Shown piece by piece: positions 25,282 to 32,771 of a stretch of 33,665 nt of DNA. Within the stretch, counting starts at the first letter, position 1, and each line of letters opens with the position of its first letter. Location of the stretch: positions 6,866 through 40,530 of the forward strand of contig NZ_JACADJ010000033.1 in NCBI RefSeq assembly GCF_013389365.1, written 5' to 3'. The notes beneath the pieces were generated by a model, which was given only the letters and a program-made list of their open reading frames with translations, searched no databases and had not been told where the DNA came from. The DNA is from Desulfobacter latus (GTDB lineage Bacteria > Desulfobacterota > Desulfobacteria > Desulfobacterales > Desulfobacteraceae). Both the position numbers and the translations under genes were made by a program.

Positions 25282-26283
25282 CTAGGGCGCCAATACGTCC
25301 TGACAAAAACGAGAGGTCTGTTTTATATAAGCGGCAACTTCCATGTAGTCCACTTCCATGGCCTTGATTTCAGAATAATCGGGCATATGCGCCGGTTTCT
25401 TTACGCCGGAACGCAACGGCATTTGGGCCGATTCTCCAAAAGCCAGCCGACTCTCCGTTTCTCTGGATAATAGGTAGTCAATAAGCTGTTTCCCGTTTTG
25501 GGGATTGGGCCCGTCTTTAATTAATGCAGCGGTATTGGGTATTAATAATGTCCCGATTCCTTTTTTATCCGGATAAATGATTTTAACCGGCTTCCCTTTC
25601 ATTACAGCCACATTGGCATCGTCCGTATCCGTAAAGCCGATGGGGATTTTTCCCTCGACAACCAGGTCTCTGGTGACGGAATTTCCATTGACGATAAGGG
25701 TCTCGTTGGCTGCCAGCCCTCTAAGATAATCTTCCGTTTTTTCGGGGCCTATTAAAGAATAGAGGGCTGCCACATGCATGTTTGTGGTGCCGAAAAGCGG
25801 GTAGGCCATGGTGACTTTTCCACGCCAGGCAGGCTGGGTGAACTCAAAGATGGAGTCCGGCACATTTTTGTCACTCAATAGGTTGGTATTATAGATAAGA
25901 ACCCTTGCTCTTGCGGCAAACCCGGTCCAATAGTATTGGCTGTCCTTAAAAATTTTGGGGAAGGCGTCCCAGTGTACGGACTTATAGGGCGTTAATACCC
26001 CTTCTTTTTTCAGCTGAATTGTCCGGGTCACTTCAGAATTCCAGAACACATCCGCCTTGGGTCTGTTTTTTTCCGCAATAAGCCGGTTGACCAGGCCCAC
26101 GGTCTTGGATGCTTCAACATCGTAAAGGGCGGCAACCTTTATACCGGTCTCCTTTTCAAAATGTTGAAGAATGGGTTCGCTGAAAATTTTATCCACCGAG
26201 GTATACACAACAACTTCCTGTGCGCTGCAAATCGTCCATGAAAATAGAAACAAGATAAGCATTAACAGCGTTCGTTTGATCAT
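25282..26283 (-). CDS. ABC importer periplasmic substrate-binding protein (Fe(III)-type family)
   Basis: This 333-aa protein has a signal peptide (MIKRTLLMLILFLFSWTICSA). Type II binding-protein features follow: EVVVYTSVDKIFSEPIL, FEKETGIKVAALYD, ADVFWNSEVTRTIQL, ARARVLIYNTN, PAWRGKVTMAYPLFG, NGNSVTRDLVVEGKIPIGFTDTDD and GIGTLLIPNTAALIKDGPN. This is the FbpA/FutA-like cluster. No Tyr-Tyr pair is seen in the C-terminal lobe, where classical ferric FbpA binds iron, and a TDTDD motif is found there. Other substrates (oxyanion, organic phosphonate) are therefore possible. AAGGGGGG precedes the ATG. It is first in the ABC operon, separated from the permease by the inverted-repeat element. Confidence 0.88.
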   Translation of the reverse strand: MIKRTLLMLILFLFSWTICSAQEVVVYTSVDKIFSEPILQHFEKETGIKVAALYDVEASKTVGLVNRLIAEKNRPKADVFWNSEVTRTIQLKKEGVLTPYKSVHWDAFPKIFKDSQYYWTGFAARARVLIYNTNLLSDKNVPDSIFEFTQPAWRGKVTMAYPLFGTTNMHVAALYSLIGPEKTEDYLRGLAANETLIVNGNSVTRDLVVEGKIPIGFTDTDDANVAVMKGKPVKIIYPDKKGIGTLLIPNTAALIKDGPNPQNGKQLIDYLLSRETESRLAFGESAQMPLRSGVKKPAHMPDYSEIKAMEVDYMEVAAYIKQTSRFCQDVLAP

Positions 26284-26326
26284 TTTATTCCCCCCTTAAT
26301 TTTGATGCTTTTTTTTAATACACAAC

Positions 26327-26332
26327 ATTATA
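26327..26332 (-). promoter_or_regulatory. Candidate -10 box for the ABC operon
   Basis: A perfect TATAAT lies on the minus strand 44 nt upstream of the binding-protein ATG, in AT-rich intergenic DNA. A convincing -35 box at 16-18 bp is not evident, so the promoter is either weak or activator-dependent. Confidence 0.4.
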
Positions 26333-26430
26333 ACTGTGGATAATATTTGAAAAACCCACATTGAGCAATTGAATTTTTTTAAAAAAAGAACATCAAATTA
26401 AGTTACCCAACCCTAATCCAACATTGGCGT

Positions 26431-28872
26431 TTACTGATTTGAAATCGCCTTTAAAATATGCATGACTTCCGGCAGACCCTGCTTTCCGTCGTCACCGATA
26501 TCCCATTGAACCATGGTCCGGCATCCCCTGTTGTTGACAAAACTGCCGGCCGGTGTGTCCGGACACTCATCCCAGGCATCCGGGACACCGTCCAGGTCCG
26601 TATCCGGACACAGGCACGGCGTCTCACTCTTGTTCCACGGCGCGTAAATGACATGATCGGAAACCTTGTTCCCTTTGGCGGCAGGATTATGATGGGTAAA
26701 CCCTCTCCGGTACACACAATCTGCTTCATCTGAATCATCCAGGGGGCCGGTGCCATGCCCCCAGTAGTTATTACGGGCGTCAATACAGACGTCTTCTTCA
26801 TTGTAAATGCCGAATGTTTCGTTTTCCTGGAATACGGAACCTGAAACGACAACATCATTCCCGGGCTGTTTCGCATAAATGCCGTATTGGTTGTTCAGAA
26901 ACCGACTGCCGGTTATTTTCATGTTTGCTGAATTTTCAATGAAAATCCCCTGTCGGGACCGCCTGAAAATCGTTTGTTCCACTTCCAGTTTTCCGGTCTC
27001 AATCCCGATTCCCTCATAGGCCTGTTCAATAACAGCCCCTGAAATTTTTGATGATTCCGGAAATGAATCGTTGTAAAACCAGATTCCGGTCCAGACACTG
27101 TTCTGGGTTTTATCCGGTTCCACACCGGTAAACAGAACCGGCTTTTCATCTGTTCCCGATACGATCAGCACCCCGTTTTTTCCCAGGGTGAGCCGGCAGT
27201 GGGACACCCCCCTTAAATCGTTGAAAACAACATTAACCCCTTCCTTAATGGTCAGTTGAACGGTTTCGTCCTGATTTTCCACATAAATGGTTCGCCATAA
27301 AAAATAGGGCATGGGTGTGCCGTCGTCGCGTGTGCCGGGCACCTTCCAGGTGGCGCTGCGGCTGAAATAATCGTAAATAGAAACGAACTGATTAATGCCT
27401 GATACGGCATCATAGGCCGGACAGGTGTTGTAGGAAAGTTCCGGGTCTGAATCATCAATACCAATGGCGCCGCCCTCGTCCGGGACCCATTTTCCGTTCC
27501 AATCCCGCCAGGTGCCGTTGTTTTCGAACCGGCAGGAGCTGATCGCGGCATCGGCTTCGGAAATAAAAACACCGAATTTATCGTGATGTAAAAATGTACA
27601 ATGGGTCACGGCGGGCTTTATGGTTGGACCGGTATAATTGTCCGGTGTTTCAATCCAGATACCGTTAATCCCGTACCTGAAAACCGAACTTTCGATCACC
27701 GGGGTGCCGTTGTAAATTTCAATTGCCGTGCTGGTCTGTTCAAAAACCGCATGAGAGATGTGAGACCCGGAGCCATCAGCGGTTTCAAGGATACGGATTC
27801 CGTTCCAGACCCCGGTAACGGTTTTATCCGGCTCTACATTGGTCAAAAGAACCGGTTTGTCCTGGGTCCCCTGTATGGACAAGGATGCATTATCGTCGAT
27901 ATCGATTCTGCAGTGACTGATGCCGCGCAGATCCTGGAATGCAATTTTCACCCCTTCAGGGATGGTCAGGGATACTGGAGAGGTTTGATTCCCGATGGAA
28001 AACGATGCCGTGACAACATAGGGAAATTGTTCACCACCATCCAGTTGCCCCGGCAGTTCCAGGATCAGGTTCCGGTCATAGTTGTTGCGGATTTCAACGA
28101 ACTGATTTACGCCGTTGGTCATATTCCAGGCCGGAGCTGAGAGGCCTGACAATACCGGATCACTGTTCTCCAGGCGGATGGCCGCCCCTTCTTTGGGAAG
28201 CCATCGTTCGTGAAAATCCCACCATATCCCGTTGTTTTCAAACCGGCACGACGAAATTCGGGCTGTTGAATCAATGAGATGGATACCGTAATTGGAATGG
28301 TGTTCAAACGCGCACCCGGTGATGAGGGGATTGATGGCGGTCTGTGTGTTTTGCGTGGTCTCAAGAAACAATCCGATTTCATTGTACCGGAACACACAAT
28401 CTTGAAATAGAGGGGTGCCGGTATAAATCTTGACCGCATCCCGGCCCTGTTCAAACACAGCATGGTTGATTGCCGAACCGGCGGCATCGGCATCTTCATG
28501 GAAGCGTAAACCGCCGTAGATACCGATCTGGGTTTTATCCGTCACTTCAGAGGTAAACAAAACCTTTTGGTCAGCGGCTCCCTGTACCACCAGTGACGCG
28601 CCGTCGATAAAGTCGATACGGTTGTCTGCAACGCCTCTCAGGTCCCTGAAAATGACTTGAACGCCCGCTTCAATGGTCAGCGTAACATCCTGAGTATCAT
28701 TTCCAACGGATATGGAATTTTTGATGTGATAGGGACTGCCGGAAAGGGTCCATGTCGCATTTTCAGTGATGTTATCAGTCACATCGGTTGCGGCATTGAC
28801 TAAAGGAATCCCCAGGAAAAAAAATAAAATAATGAGTTGAAATATCGTCTTTAGCGCTTTTATCGATCTCAT
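26431..28872 (-). CDS. Exported triplicated right-handed beta-helix protein
   Basis: The ATG at 28872 is chosen over one 24 nt upstream because AAGGAG lies 8 nt away and a signal peptide follows directly (MRSIKALKTIFQLIILFFF, ending VNAA); about 813 aa. Three long repeats of about 230 residues each contain VxLTIxxGVxVxFxDLRGVSHCRI, KPVLFTxxxPDKT, a VFEQxxxAIxIYxGTP turn, VFRYxxxGIWIET, and CRFENNG. These coils are typical of parallel beta-helix (PbH1/NosD-like) folds. The C-terminus has a thrombospondin-3-like Ca loop (DTDLDGVPDAWDECPDTPAG) and a final EF-hand-like half-dockerin (DIGDDGKQGLPE). No catalytic residues are recognised; polysaccharide binding or a structural role is possible. Confidence 0.85.
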   Translation of the reverse strand: MRSIKALKTIFQLIILFFFLGIPLVNAATDVTDNITENATWTLSGSPYHIKNSISVGNDTQDVTLTIEAGVQVIFRDLRGVADNRIDFIDGASLVVQGAADQKVLFTSEVTDKTQIGIYGGLRFHEDADAAGSAINHAVFEQGRDAVKIYTGTPLFQDCVFRYNEIGLFLETTQNTQTAINPLITGCAFEHHSNYGIHLIDSTARISSCRFENNGIWWDFHERWLPKEGAAIRLENSDPVLSGLSAPAWNMTNGVNQFVEIRNNYDRNLILELPGQLDGGEQFPYVVTASFSIGNQTSPVSLTIPEGVKIAFQDLRGISHCRIDIDDNASLSIQGTQDKPVLLTNVEPDKTVTGVWNGIRILETADGSGSHISHAVFEQTSTAIEIYNGTPVIESSVFRYGINGIWIETPDNYTGPTIKPAVTHCTFLHHDKFGVFISEADAAISSCRFENNGTWRDWNGKWVPDEGGAIGIDDSDPELSYNTCPAYDAVSGINQFVSIYDYFSRSATWKVPGTRDDGTPMPYFLWRTIYVENQDETVQLTIKEGVNVVFNDLRGVSHCRLTLGKNGVLIVSGTDEKPVLFTGVEPDKTQNSVWTGIWFYNDSFPESSKISGAVIEQAYEGIGIETGKLEVEQTIFRRSRQGIFIENSANMKITGSRFLNNQYGIYAKQPGNDVVVSGSVFQENETFGIYNEEDVCIDARNNYWGHGTGPLDDSDEADCVYRRGFTHHNPAAKGNKVSDHVIYAPWNKSETPCLCPDTDLDGVPDAWDECPDTPAGSFVNNRGCRTMVQWDIGDDGKQGLPEVMHILKAISNQ

Positions 28873-28938
28873 CTGCAAAACTCCTTTCTCCCGCATTGTG
28901 GAACAGAAAACTACTTTAATTATGCTCGGACGCCACTT

Positions 28939-28972
28939 AATTTTCAGTGCTTTCCCTGTCTTCTGTGGTTAT
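28939..28972 (+). repeat. Degenerate single end of the CACGGAA-type element
   Basis: The plus strand here matches the minus strand of 25103-25136 at most positions: TTTTCAGTGCTTTCCCTGTC against TTTTCAGTGTTTTCCGTGTA, then GTGGTTAT in both. About five mismatches occur in 33 bases. Only one end is present; the second arm and any coding remnant are absent. Confidence 0.5.
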
Positions 28973-28990
28973 AAACAGGAAAACTCTATT

Positions 28991-31024
28991 TTAAGGCCAA
29001 TATATTACATCTTCAATACCAATTGTCCCATTGCCGCTGGTATCATCCCCCTGATCCCATTCCGGCAGATCCCCGCCATGGGTCAGCATTCTCAGCTCAA
29101 GTATTTTATCTGCCACCGTGACCTGGAAATCTCCGTCAACATCACCCGGCACAGTGAAAACCGTCCTTGACATATCAACACCGAGAAGATCGGCAAGCTG
29201 GGAGGTTGAGGCGGAAAAATCCGGTGCTTTGACCTGTATGACATATTCATCATGATCCCCCTGTGTATAGGGATAAAACCATCCGCCGGATTTCAGGGAA
29301 ACAGACAGGGTATACACATCTAAAGGCAAAGGGGAGGGAATATCTGCAGCCCCGAAATCATCTGTTATGGCAACAATGACCTGCCCCCGGCTGTTTTTCA
29401 AGCCCATATAAAAGGCTTGATTGCTGTATCCCCGATCCCCTGAGATCGTACATGCGCCCTGGAGAATGATTTTGTGGGTATAGACGGCATCCTGGCTTCC
29501 GAATTTACCGGTCTGGTTCTGGGAAGGCCCAAGGGTGATGGCGTCCCCCGTAATAACTACCAAAAAGTCTTTGCTGACTGCCTGGCCGCCGGCCTCAGCT
29601 GTCACGCGAACGGTTGCAGCATTACCGCTGCTGCCCTGCAGGGGGGTCAGACTCAGGATATCATTTTCAAGGGCTGCCGATACAGCATCCGGGTTGCTTG
29701 AAATGGTTTTAAGTATTACGGCATCACCATTTCCATCCCTGGCGTCCACCCTGATTTTCAGAGTACTTGCGTTCTCCTTCAGGATGAGGTCGTCAAACCG
29801 GTTATTCAAAACCGGCGGCATTGATTGAGTGACCGGATCAGGAGATTCACAATCCGGCCCGGTGCAGGGTTTGACATTGTAGATCATTTCAAGGCTGGGA
29901 GGGTATATTTTGTTGGTTGTCACAATATTCTGATCCAGATAATAAAAGTTATTGTCTGTGCCCCCCCACCCCATATTAAGATGAAAGTTTCTGCCCGTAC
30001 CGTCTTCATGATACCCGTCTGCAATGACCATATGTCCAGGCAGGGATAACAGCACAGGTAATTCCTGATCAATCTGGGCTTTGAGGGTTGAAAAAAATGC
30101 ATCGGTATTGGAATTACTCATCGTTGCCATGGTATTGGAAAACCCCAGATGCTTTATCACACTATCCTTATGGAGATAAGCGCTGGATTCAGTTATACCG
30201 AATTGGGTTTTATTGATAATACCGATGTCCTTGAACAGGATGGCGATTTCATCCTGGATATGGGGTTGCGCTGACATCCCCGGTGTGTCCGGCATATTGG
30301 TCCAGTAATAGGGATGATGTAAAATAACAGTAAGTTCCTGATTATTCCAGGTATAACTTGATGAAATTCCCCTGCCGGACCGGGGGTGGCCGTGGTATTT
30401 CATCACTTGGGCAAGGGCTGTATTTACGCACCCGGTGGCCACATTTTGGCCGTCGATTTCAGGCAGGAATTTATTATATGGAAATCCCTGGTTCCATTGT
30501 GTTTTTACCAGAAAATCAGATGGCGTGTAGGCTTGGGCCACCCTTCTATGCTCTTTTTCATCCCAGGTTAATAATAAATTCCGGGCAGTTTGTTCTGGTG
30601 TCAAAGCTTCCGAAACAAGGGATGTGCGTTTTGGTGCTGCATCCCCGGCCCGGGCGCGCGCCTCAAGCTCTTTCTTGATGAAAATCTTGAAAGGTTCCGG
30701 CAGATCATCAAATTTCGTATCAAATGAATAGGCTTTAATGGGATAGGCTGCCGTGGATGACGGCAACACGATATAGCCTTTGTCGCTTAAATCAATGATC
30801 CAGCCGGACAAAACAGGCGATTCCGCCCCCGCCAGGTTGGTTTCCAGGGGCCGGACCTTTTCAATGGTTTTAAAACGCTTTGCGTAGGCGATAAAATTTT
30901 CAGCAATGATTTCGGCCTTGTCTTGTGTGGTTAGTGCAAAGGCCGGTGACAAAAAGATCAGCAGAAACAGGGTGAACACAACAAAGGCGCTGGGGGTGCG
31001 TACCTTAACATATTGATTACTCAT
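28991..31024 (-). CDS. Exported C10 (streptopain-like) cysteine peptidase with dockerin
   Basis: This 677-aa protein has a signal peptide (1-30) and a Spi/propeptide-like region (about 31-130). The C10 catalytic domain follows: GQNVATGCVNTALAQVMKYH with nucleophile Cys199, GHMVIADGY with His331, and FHLNMGWGG. These match streptopain's C192, H340 and WGW region. After it come a putative Ig-like segment (about 400-490), a beta-rich domain (about 500-620) and a C-terminal dockerin with two Ca loops (GDVDGDFQVTVADK and DTSGNGTIGIED). The peptidase would act outside the cell after propeptide removal and could dock on the cohesin protein encoded at 1194-1928. The start overlaps sixA by 8 nt. Substrate is unknown. 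Confidence 0.88.
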   Translation of the reverse strand: MSNQYVKVRTPSAFVVFTLFLLIFLSPAFALTTQDKAEIIAENFIAYAKRFKTIEKVRPLETNLAGAESPVLSGWIIDLSDKGYIVLPSSTAAYPIKAYSFDTKFDDLPEPFKIFIKKELEARARAGDAAPKRTSLVSEALTPEQTARNLLLTWDEKEHRRVAQAYTPSDFLVKTQWNQGFPYNKFLPEIDGQNVATGCVNTALAQVMKYHGHPRSGRGISSSYTWNNQELTVILHHPYYWTNMPDTPGMSAQPHIQDEIAILFKDIGIINKTQFGITESSAYLHKDSVIKHLGFSNTMATMSNSNTDAFFSTLKAQIDQELPVLLSLPGHMVIADGYHEDGTGRNFHLNMGWGGTDNNFYYLDQNIVTTNKIYPPSLEMIYNVKPCTGPDCESPDPVTQSMPPVLNNRFDDLILKENASTLKIRVDARDGNGDAVILKTISSNPDAVSAALENDILSLTPLQGSSGNAATVRVTAEAGGQAVSKDFLVVITGDAITLGPSQNQTGKFGSQDAVYTHKIILQGACTISGDRGYSNQAFYMGLKNSRGQVIVAITDDFGAADIPSPLPLDVYTLSVSLKSGGWFYPYTQGDHDEYVIQVKAPDFSASTSQLADLLGVDMSRTVFTVPGDVDGDFQVTVADKILELRMLTHGGDLPEWDQGDDTSGNGTIGIEDVIYWP

Positions 31025-31550
31025 TAATGAGACCTTTATTTTTTATGAAACCACGAATAAACATCTTGGGGGTTAAAAAAACAGTAAGCTGCATCGTGCG
31101 CGGGCCGATATCTGTCCAGGAATCCGTGTTCTGTTCCAGCCGGGCATAGGCGCAGGTGGGCAACTTTTCTATGGTTGTGTCTCCCATCCGGTTGCAGAAG
31201 TCATGAAACGCCGGATTATGGCCCACAATAACCGCCTGGTCAATGTCTGCAGGCAGATCATCCCGGCAGAATTCCAAAAGGTCGTGGGCGCTGAAGGTGT
31301 ATAGTTTTTCTGTCACGGTCCAGGTAAAAGAGAGCGTTTTAAGACTGTCGGCAATCCTCTCAATGGTTTCCCTGGCCCTGGCTGCAGGACTTGTGAAAAC
31401 ATGAGAGAAATCACAGCCTGTTTTTGCAATTTCAGGCGCCATGACAGCGCATGCCCGGATGCCCTTGGGGGCCAGGGGTCTGTCAATATCTGCAAGACTT
31501 GCGTCCTTCCAGCTTGATTTGGCATGACGGATAAGGTGAAGTGTTTTCAT
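31017..31550 (-). CDS. sixA: SixA-type phosphohistidine phosphatase
   Basis: This 177-aa cytoplasmic protein belongs to the histidine phosphatase superfamily. The catalytic RH pair is at 8-9 (LIRHAKSSW, typical of SixA), ADIDRPLAPKG follows, and the second catalytic His is at 111 in VIVGHNPAF. In E. coli SixA removes phosphate from phosphohistidine, for example in the phosphotransferase protein NPr. The ATG overlaps the brnA stop (ATGA), and the gene's 3' end overlaps the C10 peptidase start. Expression is therefore probably coupled to brnTA. The C-terminal 40 residues diverge from E. coli SixA. Confidence in family is high; substrate is unknown. Confidence 0.88.
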   Translation of the reverse strand: MKTLHLIRHAKSSWKDASLADIDRPLAPKGIRACAVMAPEIAKTGCDFSHVFTSPAARARETIERIADSLKTLSFTWTVTEKLYTFSAHDLLEFCRDDLPADIDQAVIVGHNPAFHDFCNRMGDTTIEKLPTCAYARLEQNTDSWTDIGPRTMQLTVFLTPKMFIRGFIKNKGLINE

Positions 31551-31852
31551 GCTGACGCTTTCTCTAATTCTTCCCGGATAACTTTTCTTAACATATTTTC
31601 AAGATTCGGCTGGTCGGTTTGGTCTTCTGCTATAATTTTTTTTAAGCTTTCATTGATCAGGGTCTGGTATCCTTTTTTTCCTGCTTTTGATTTGAAATAA
31701 CTAATAACCCCGGCATCCAGCATGATGGTAATCCGCTGTTTTTTTTCTACTGGTTTTAATCCCTGACGAAGAACAGCTCTGTCAAAATCAGCCTGGGTTA
31801 CTTCCGGGTATTCATCATCCATAGAGGTTTTTGAAATAGAGTCTTTGTTCAT
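31547..31852 (-). CDS. brnA: BrnA-family antitoxin
   Basis: This 101-aa protein has a ribbon-helix-helix C-terminal half (KKQRITIMLDAGVISYFKSK, then GYQTLINESLKKII) preceded by an acidic N-terminus (DDEYPEVTQADFDRAV), the usual BrnA antitoxin layout. It binds BrnT to neutralise it and, as a complex, represses its own promoter. The start at 31852 has AAAGG 9 nt upstream and overlaps brnT by 38 nt. The stop overlaps the sixA ATG. A palindrome ahead of brnT is the likely operator. Confidence 0.88.
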   Translation of the reverse strand: MNKDSISKTSMDDEYPEVTQADFDRAVLRQGLKPVEKKQRITIMLDAGVISYFKSKAGKKGYQTLINESLKKIIAEDQTDQPNLENMLRKVIREELEKASA

Positions 31853-32087
31853 TTTTGGTCGCCTTTCTCATGGATATTATTCTGATTTCATCGGTACTTT
31901 CTGTATGGACGATAACCACAACACCATCCAATAATCCAATGGTTACAAACCGCTGTTCACCATAATCCATTCGGGTGTCTTCAAAGGTGAACGTGGACCC
32001 GGCAAAAACCATGTGGGCTTGGGCGAAGTCAAGTCCATGCTTGACTATATTGCTTTGCCGTTTGCTTTCATCCCATATGATTTTCAT
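31815..32087 (-). CDS. brnT: BrnT-family RNase toxin
   Basis: This 90-aa protein matches BrnT across its length: WDESKRQSNIVKHGLDFAQA, FTFEDTRMDYGEQRFVTIGL, a GVVVIVHTE strand and RIISMRKATKNEQRLYF. BrnT is a RelE-like fold ribonuclease inhibited by BrnA; the C-terminal Arg and Lys positions of the active region are present. It is the first gene of the brnT-brnA-sixA-C10 run and has no obvious Shine-Dalgarno sequence, so low or leaderless translation is possible. Confidence 0.9.
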   Translation of the reverse strand: MKIIWDESKRQSNIVKHGLDFAQAHMVFAGSTFTFEDTRMDYGEQRFVTIGLLDGVVVIVHTESTDEIRIISMRKATKNEQRLYFKNLYG

Positions 32088-32095
32088 AATTCAAC

Positions 32096-32119
32096 TATAT
32101 ACATATAATCATGCATATA
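32096..32119 (-). promoter_or_regulatory. Palindrome ahead of brnT, likely BrnA operator
   Basis: The arms TATATnCAT and ATGnATATA form an interrupted palindrome that ends 8 nt upstream of the brnT ATG. On the minus strand a TATAGT (32093-32098) lies 17 bp from a TTGTAT, so the palindrome would fill the spacer of a candidate promoter. BrnTA systems are known to self-repress. Confidence 0.5.
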
Positions 32120-32321
32120 CAAGATCTTCTTCTGCTTTATTTTGTCAGTTGGGAATTCTGACCTCTTTGATATGGCCTTACTATCCTTTTAACGCAAACA
32201 TATATTCATTGACCTTTTGGGGTGGCAGTTTATTATCTGGTAAGTTGAATCAAAAAGTGGAAAGGTAGCCGCCCGATGATTTTTAGGATCGTCCTGATGC
32301 CACCATTTATTTTCCGGGCTT
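32120..32321. other. Divergent brnT-hipB intergenic region, brnT side
   Basis: No gene, RNA or clear repeat is seen here. With 32088-32522 it forms a 435-bp divergent spacer whose recognisable signals are described in separate entries. Confidence 0.6.
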
Positions 32322-32377
32322 GGGGTCTTAAATTCTCACTTTTTATCCCAAAAACTTATATTTCAAGACTTGACCCC
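32322..32377. repeat. Small inverted-repeat fragment (GGGGTC...GACCCC)
   Basis: GGGGTC (32322) and GACCCC (32372-32377) bound a 56-bp segment. The reverse complement of the right end reads GGGGTCAAGTCTTGAAATA, a sequence I associate with the flanks of REP/Y1-transposase (RAYT) elements. No transposase is here. It is probably a relic. Confidence 0.4.
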
Positions 32378-32388
32378 ATCCCCCATTT

Positions 32389-32402
32389 TTCCCGAACGGG
32401 CA
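32389..32402 (+). promoter_or_regulatory. hip operator candidate 1
   Basis: TTCCCGAACGGGCA is an imperfect palindrome of the TTCCnGnnCGGGAA type. It is the farthest upstream of three sites spaced 49 bp apart. Confidence 0.45.
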
Positions 32403-32437
32403 ATTTTTTTATAATTCATTCCAATTCCGGGTAATTT

Positions 32438-32451
32438 TTCCTGATCGGGAA
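32438..32451 (+). promoter_or_regulatory. hip operator candidate 2
   Basis: TTCCTGATCGGGAA is nearly a perfect palindrome. It lies just upstream of the candidate -35 box at 32460-32465. Confidence 0.55.
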
Positions 32452-32459
32452 TAATGGAG

Positions 32460-32488
32460 TTGTTTTGCATTATTAAGCATGATATTTT
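32460..32488 (+). promoter_or_regulatory. Candidate hipBA promoter
   Basis: TTGTTT (32460-32465) and TATTTT (32483-32488) are separated by 17 bp. Operator candidate 3 overlaps the end of the -10 box, which fits autorepression. Confidence 0.4.
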
Positions 32489-32500
32489 CCCGGTGGGGAA
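32487..32500 (+). promoter_or_regulatory. hip operator candidate 3
   Basis: TTCCCGGTGGGGAA, flanked by ATATT/AATAT, is a palindrome with a 6-bp centre. It lies 22 bp upstream of the hipB start. Confidence 0.55.
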
Positions 32501-32522
32501 TATTTTATGAAGAGGTGTACAA

Positions 32523-32771
32523 TTGGATTCGAAACGTATCGGCGAACTGATAAAAACCGTCAGGAAAGAACAAGGGTTTACCCAAGCAGAAGCTGCAGGT
32601 TATCTCAATGTTGGGATACGTTTCTTGTCTGAGTTAGAGAACGGAAAACCTACAGCTCAGCTTGGAAAAGTATTGCAGGTGCTTGAAGGTCTCGGATATG
32701 AAACTGTGCTGATACCAAAATCCAAAAGGAAGCTTATAAACTACATCAAAAAGAACTTGAATGATGAATAA
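32523..32771 (+). CDS. hipB: HipB-like XRE antitoxin/regulator
   Basis: This 82-aa protein starts at a TTG with AGAGG 7 nt upstream. It has an XRE helix-turn-helix: RIGELIKTVRKEQGFTQAEA, then LNVGIRFLSELENGKPTAQLGKVLQVL and a short GYETVLIPK strand, as in HipB. HipB dimers bind operators in their own promoter and inhibit the HipA kinase. Three similar palindromes lie upstream. The stop overlaps the hipA ATG by 8 nt, the usual hipBA arrangement. Since hipA is broken, HipB may now act only as a repressor. Confidence 0.87.
   Translation: MDSKRIGELIKTVRKEQGFTQAEAAGYLNVGIRFLSELENGKPTAQLGKVLQVLEGLGYETVLIPKSKRKLINYIKKNLNDE

Noticed and set aside
26375-26400. AATTTTTTTAAAAAAAG palindrome as terminator of an adjacent gene
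   Set aside because: The stem is only A-T pairs with no GC core; a terminator is not supported.
31040-31065. AACCACGAATAAAC stretch resembling the CACGGAA element end
   Set aside because: It lies inside the sixA coding sequence and matches at too few positions.
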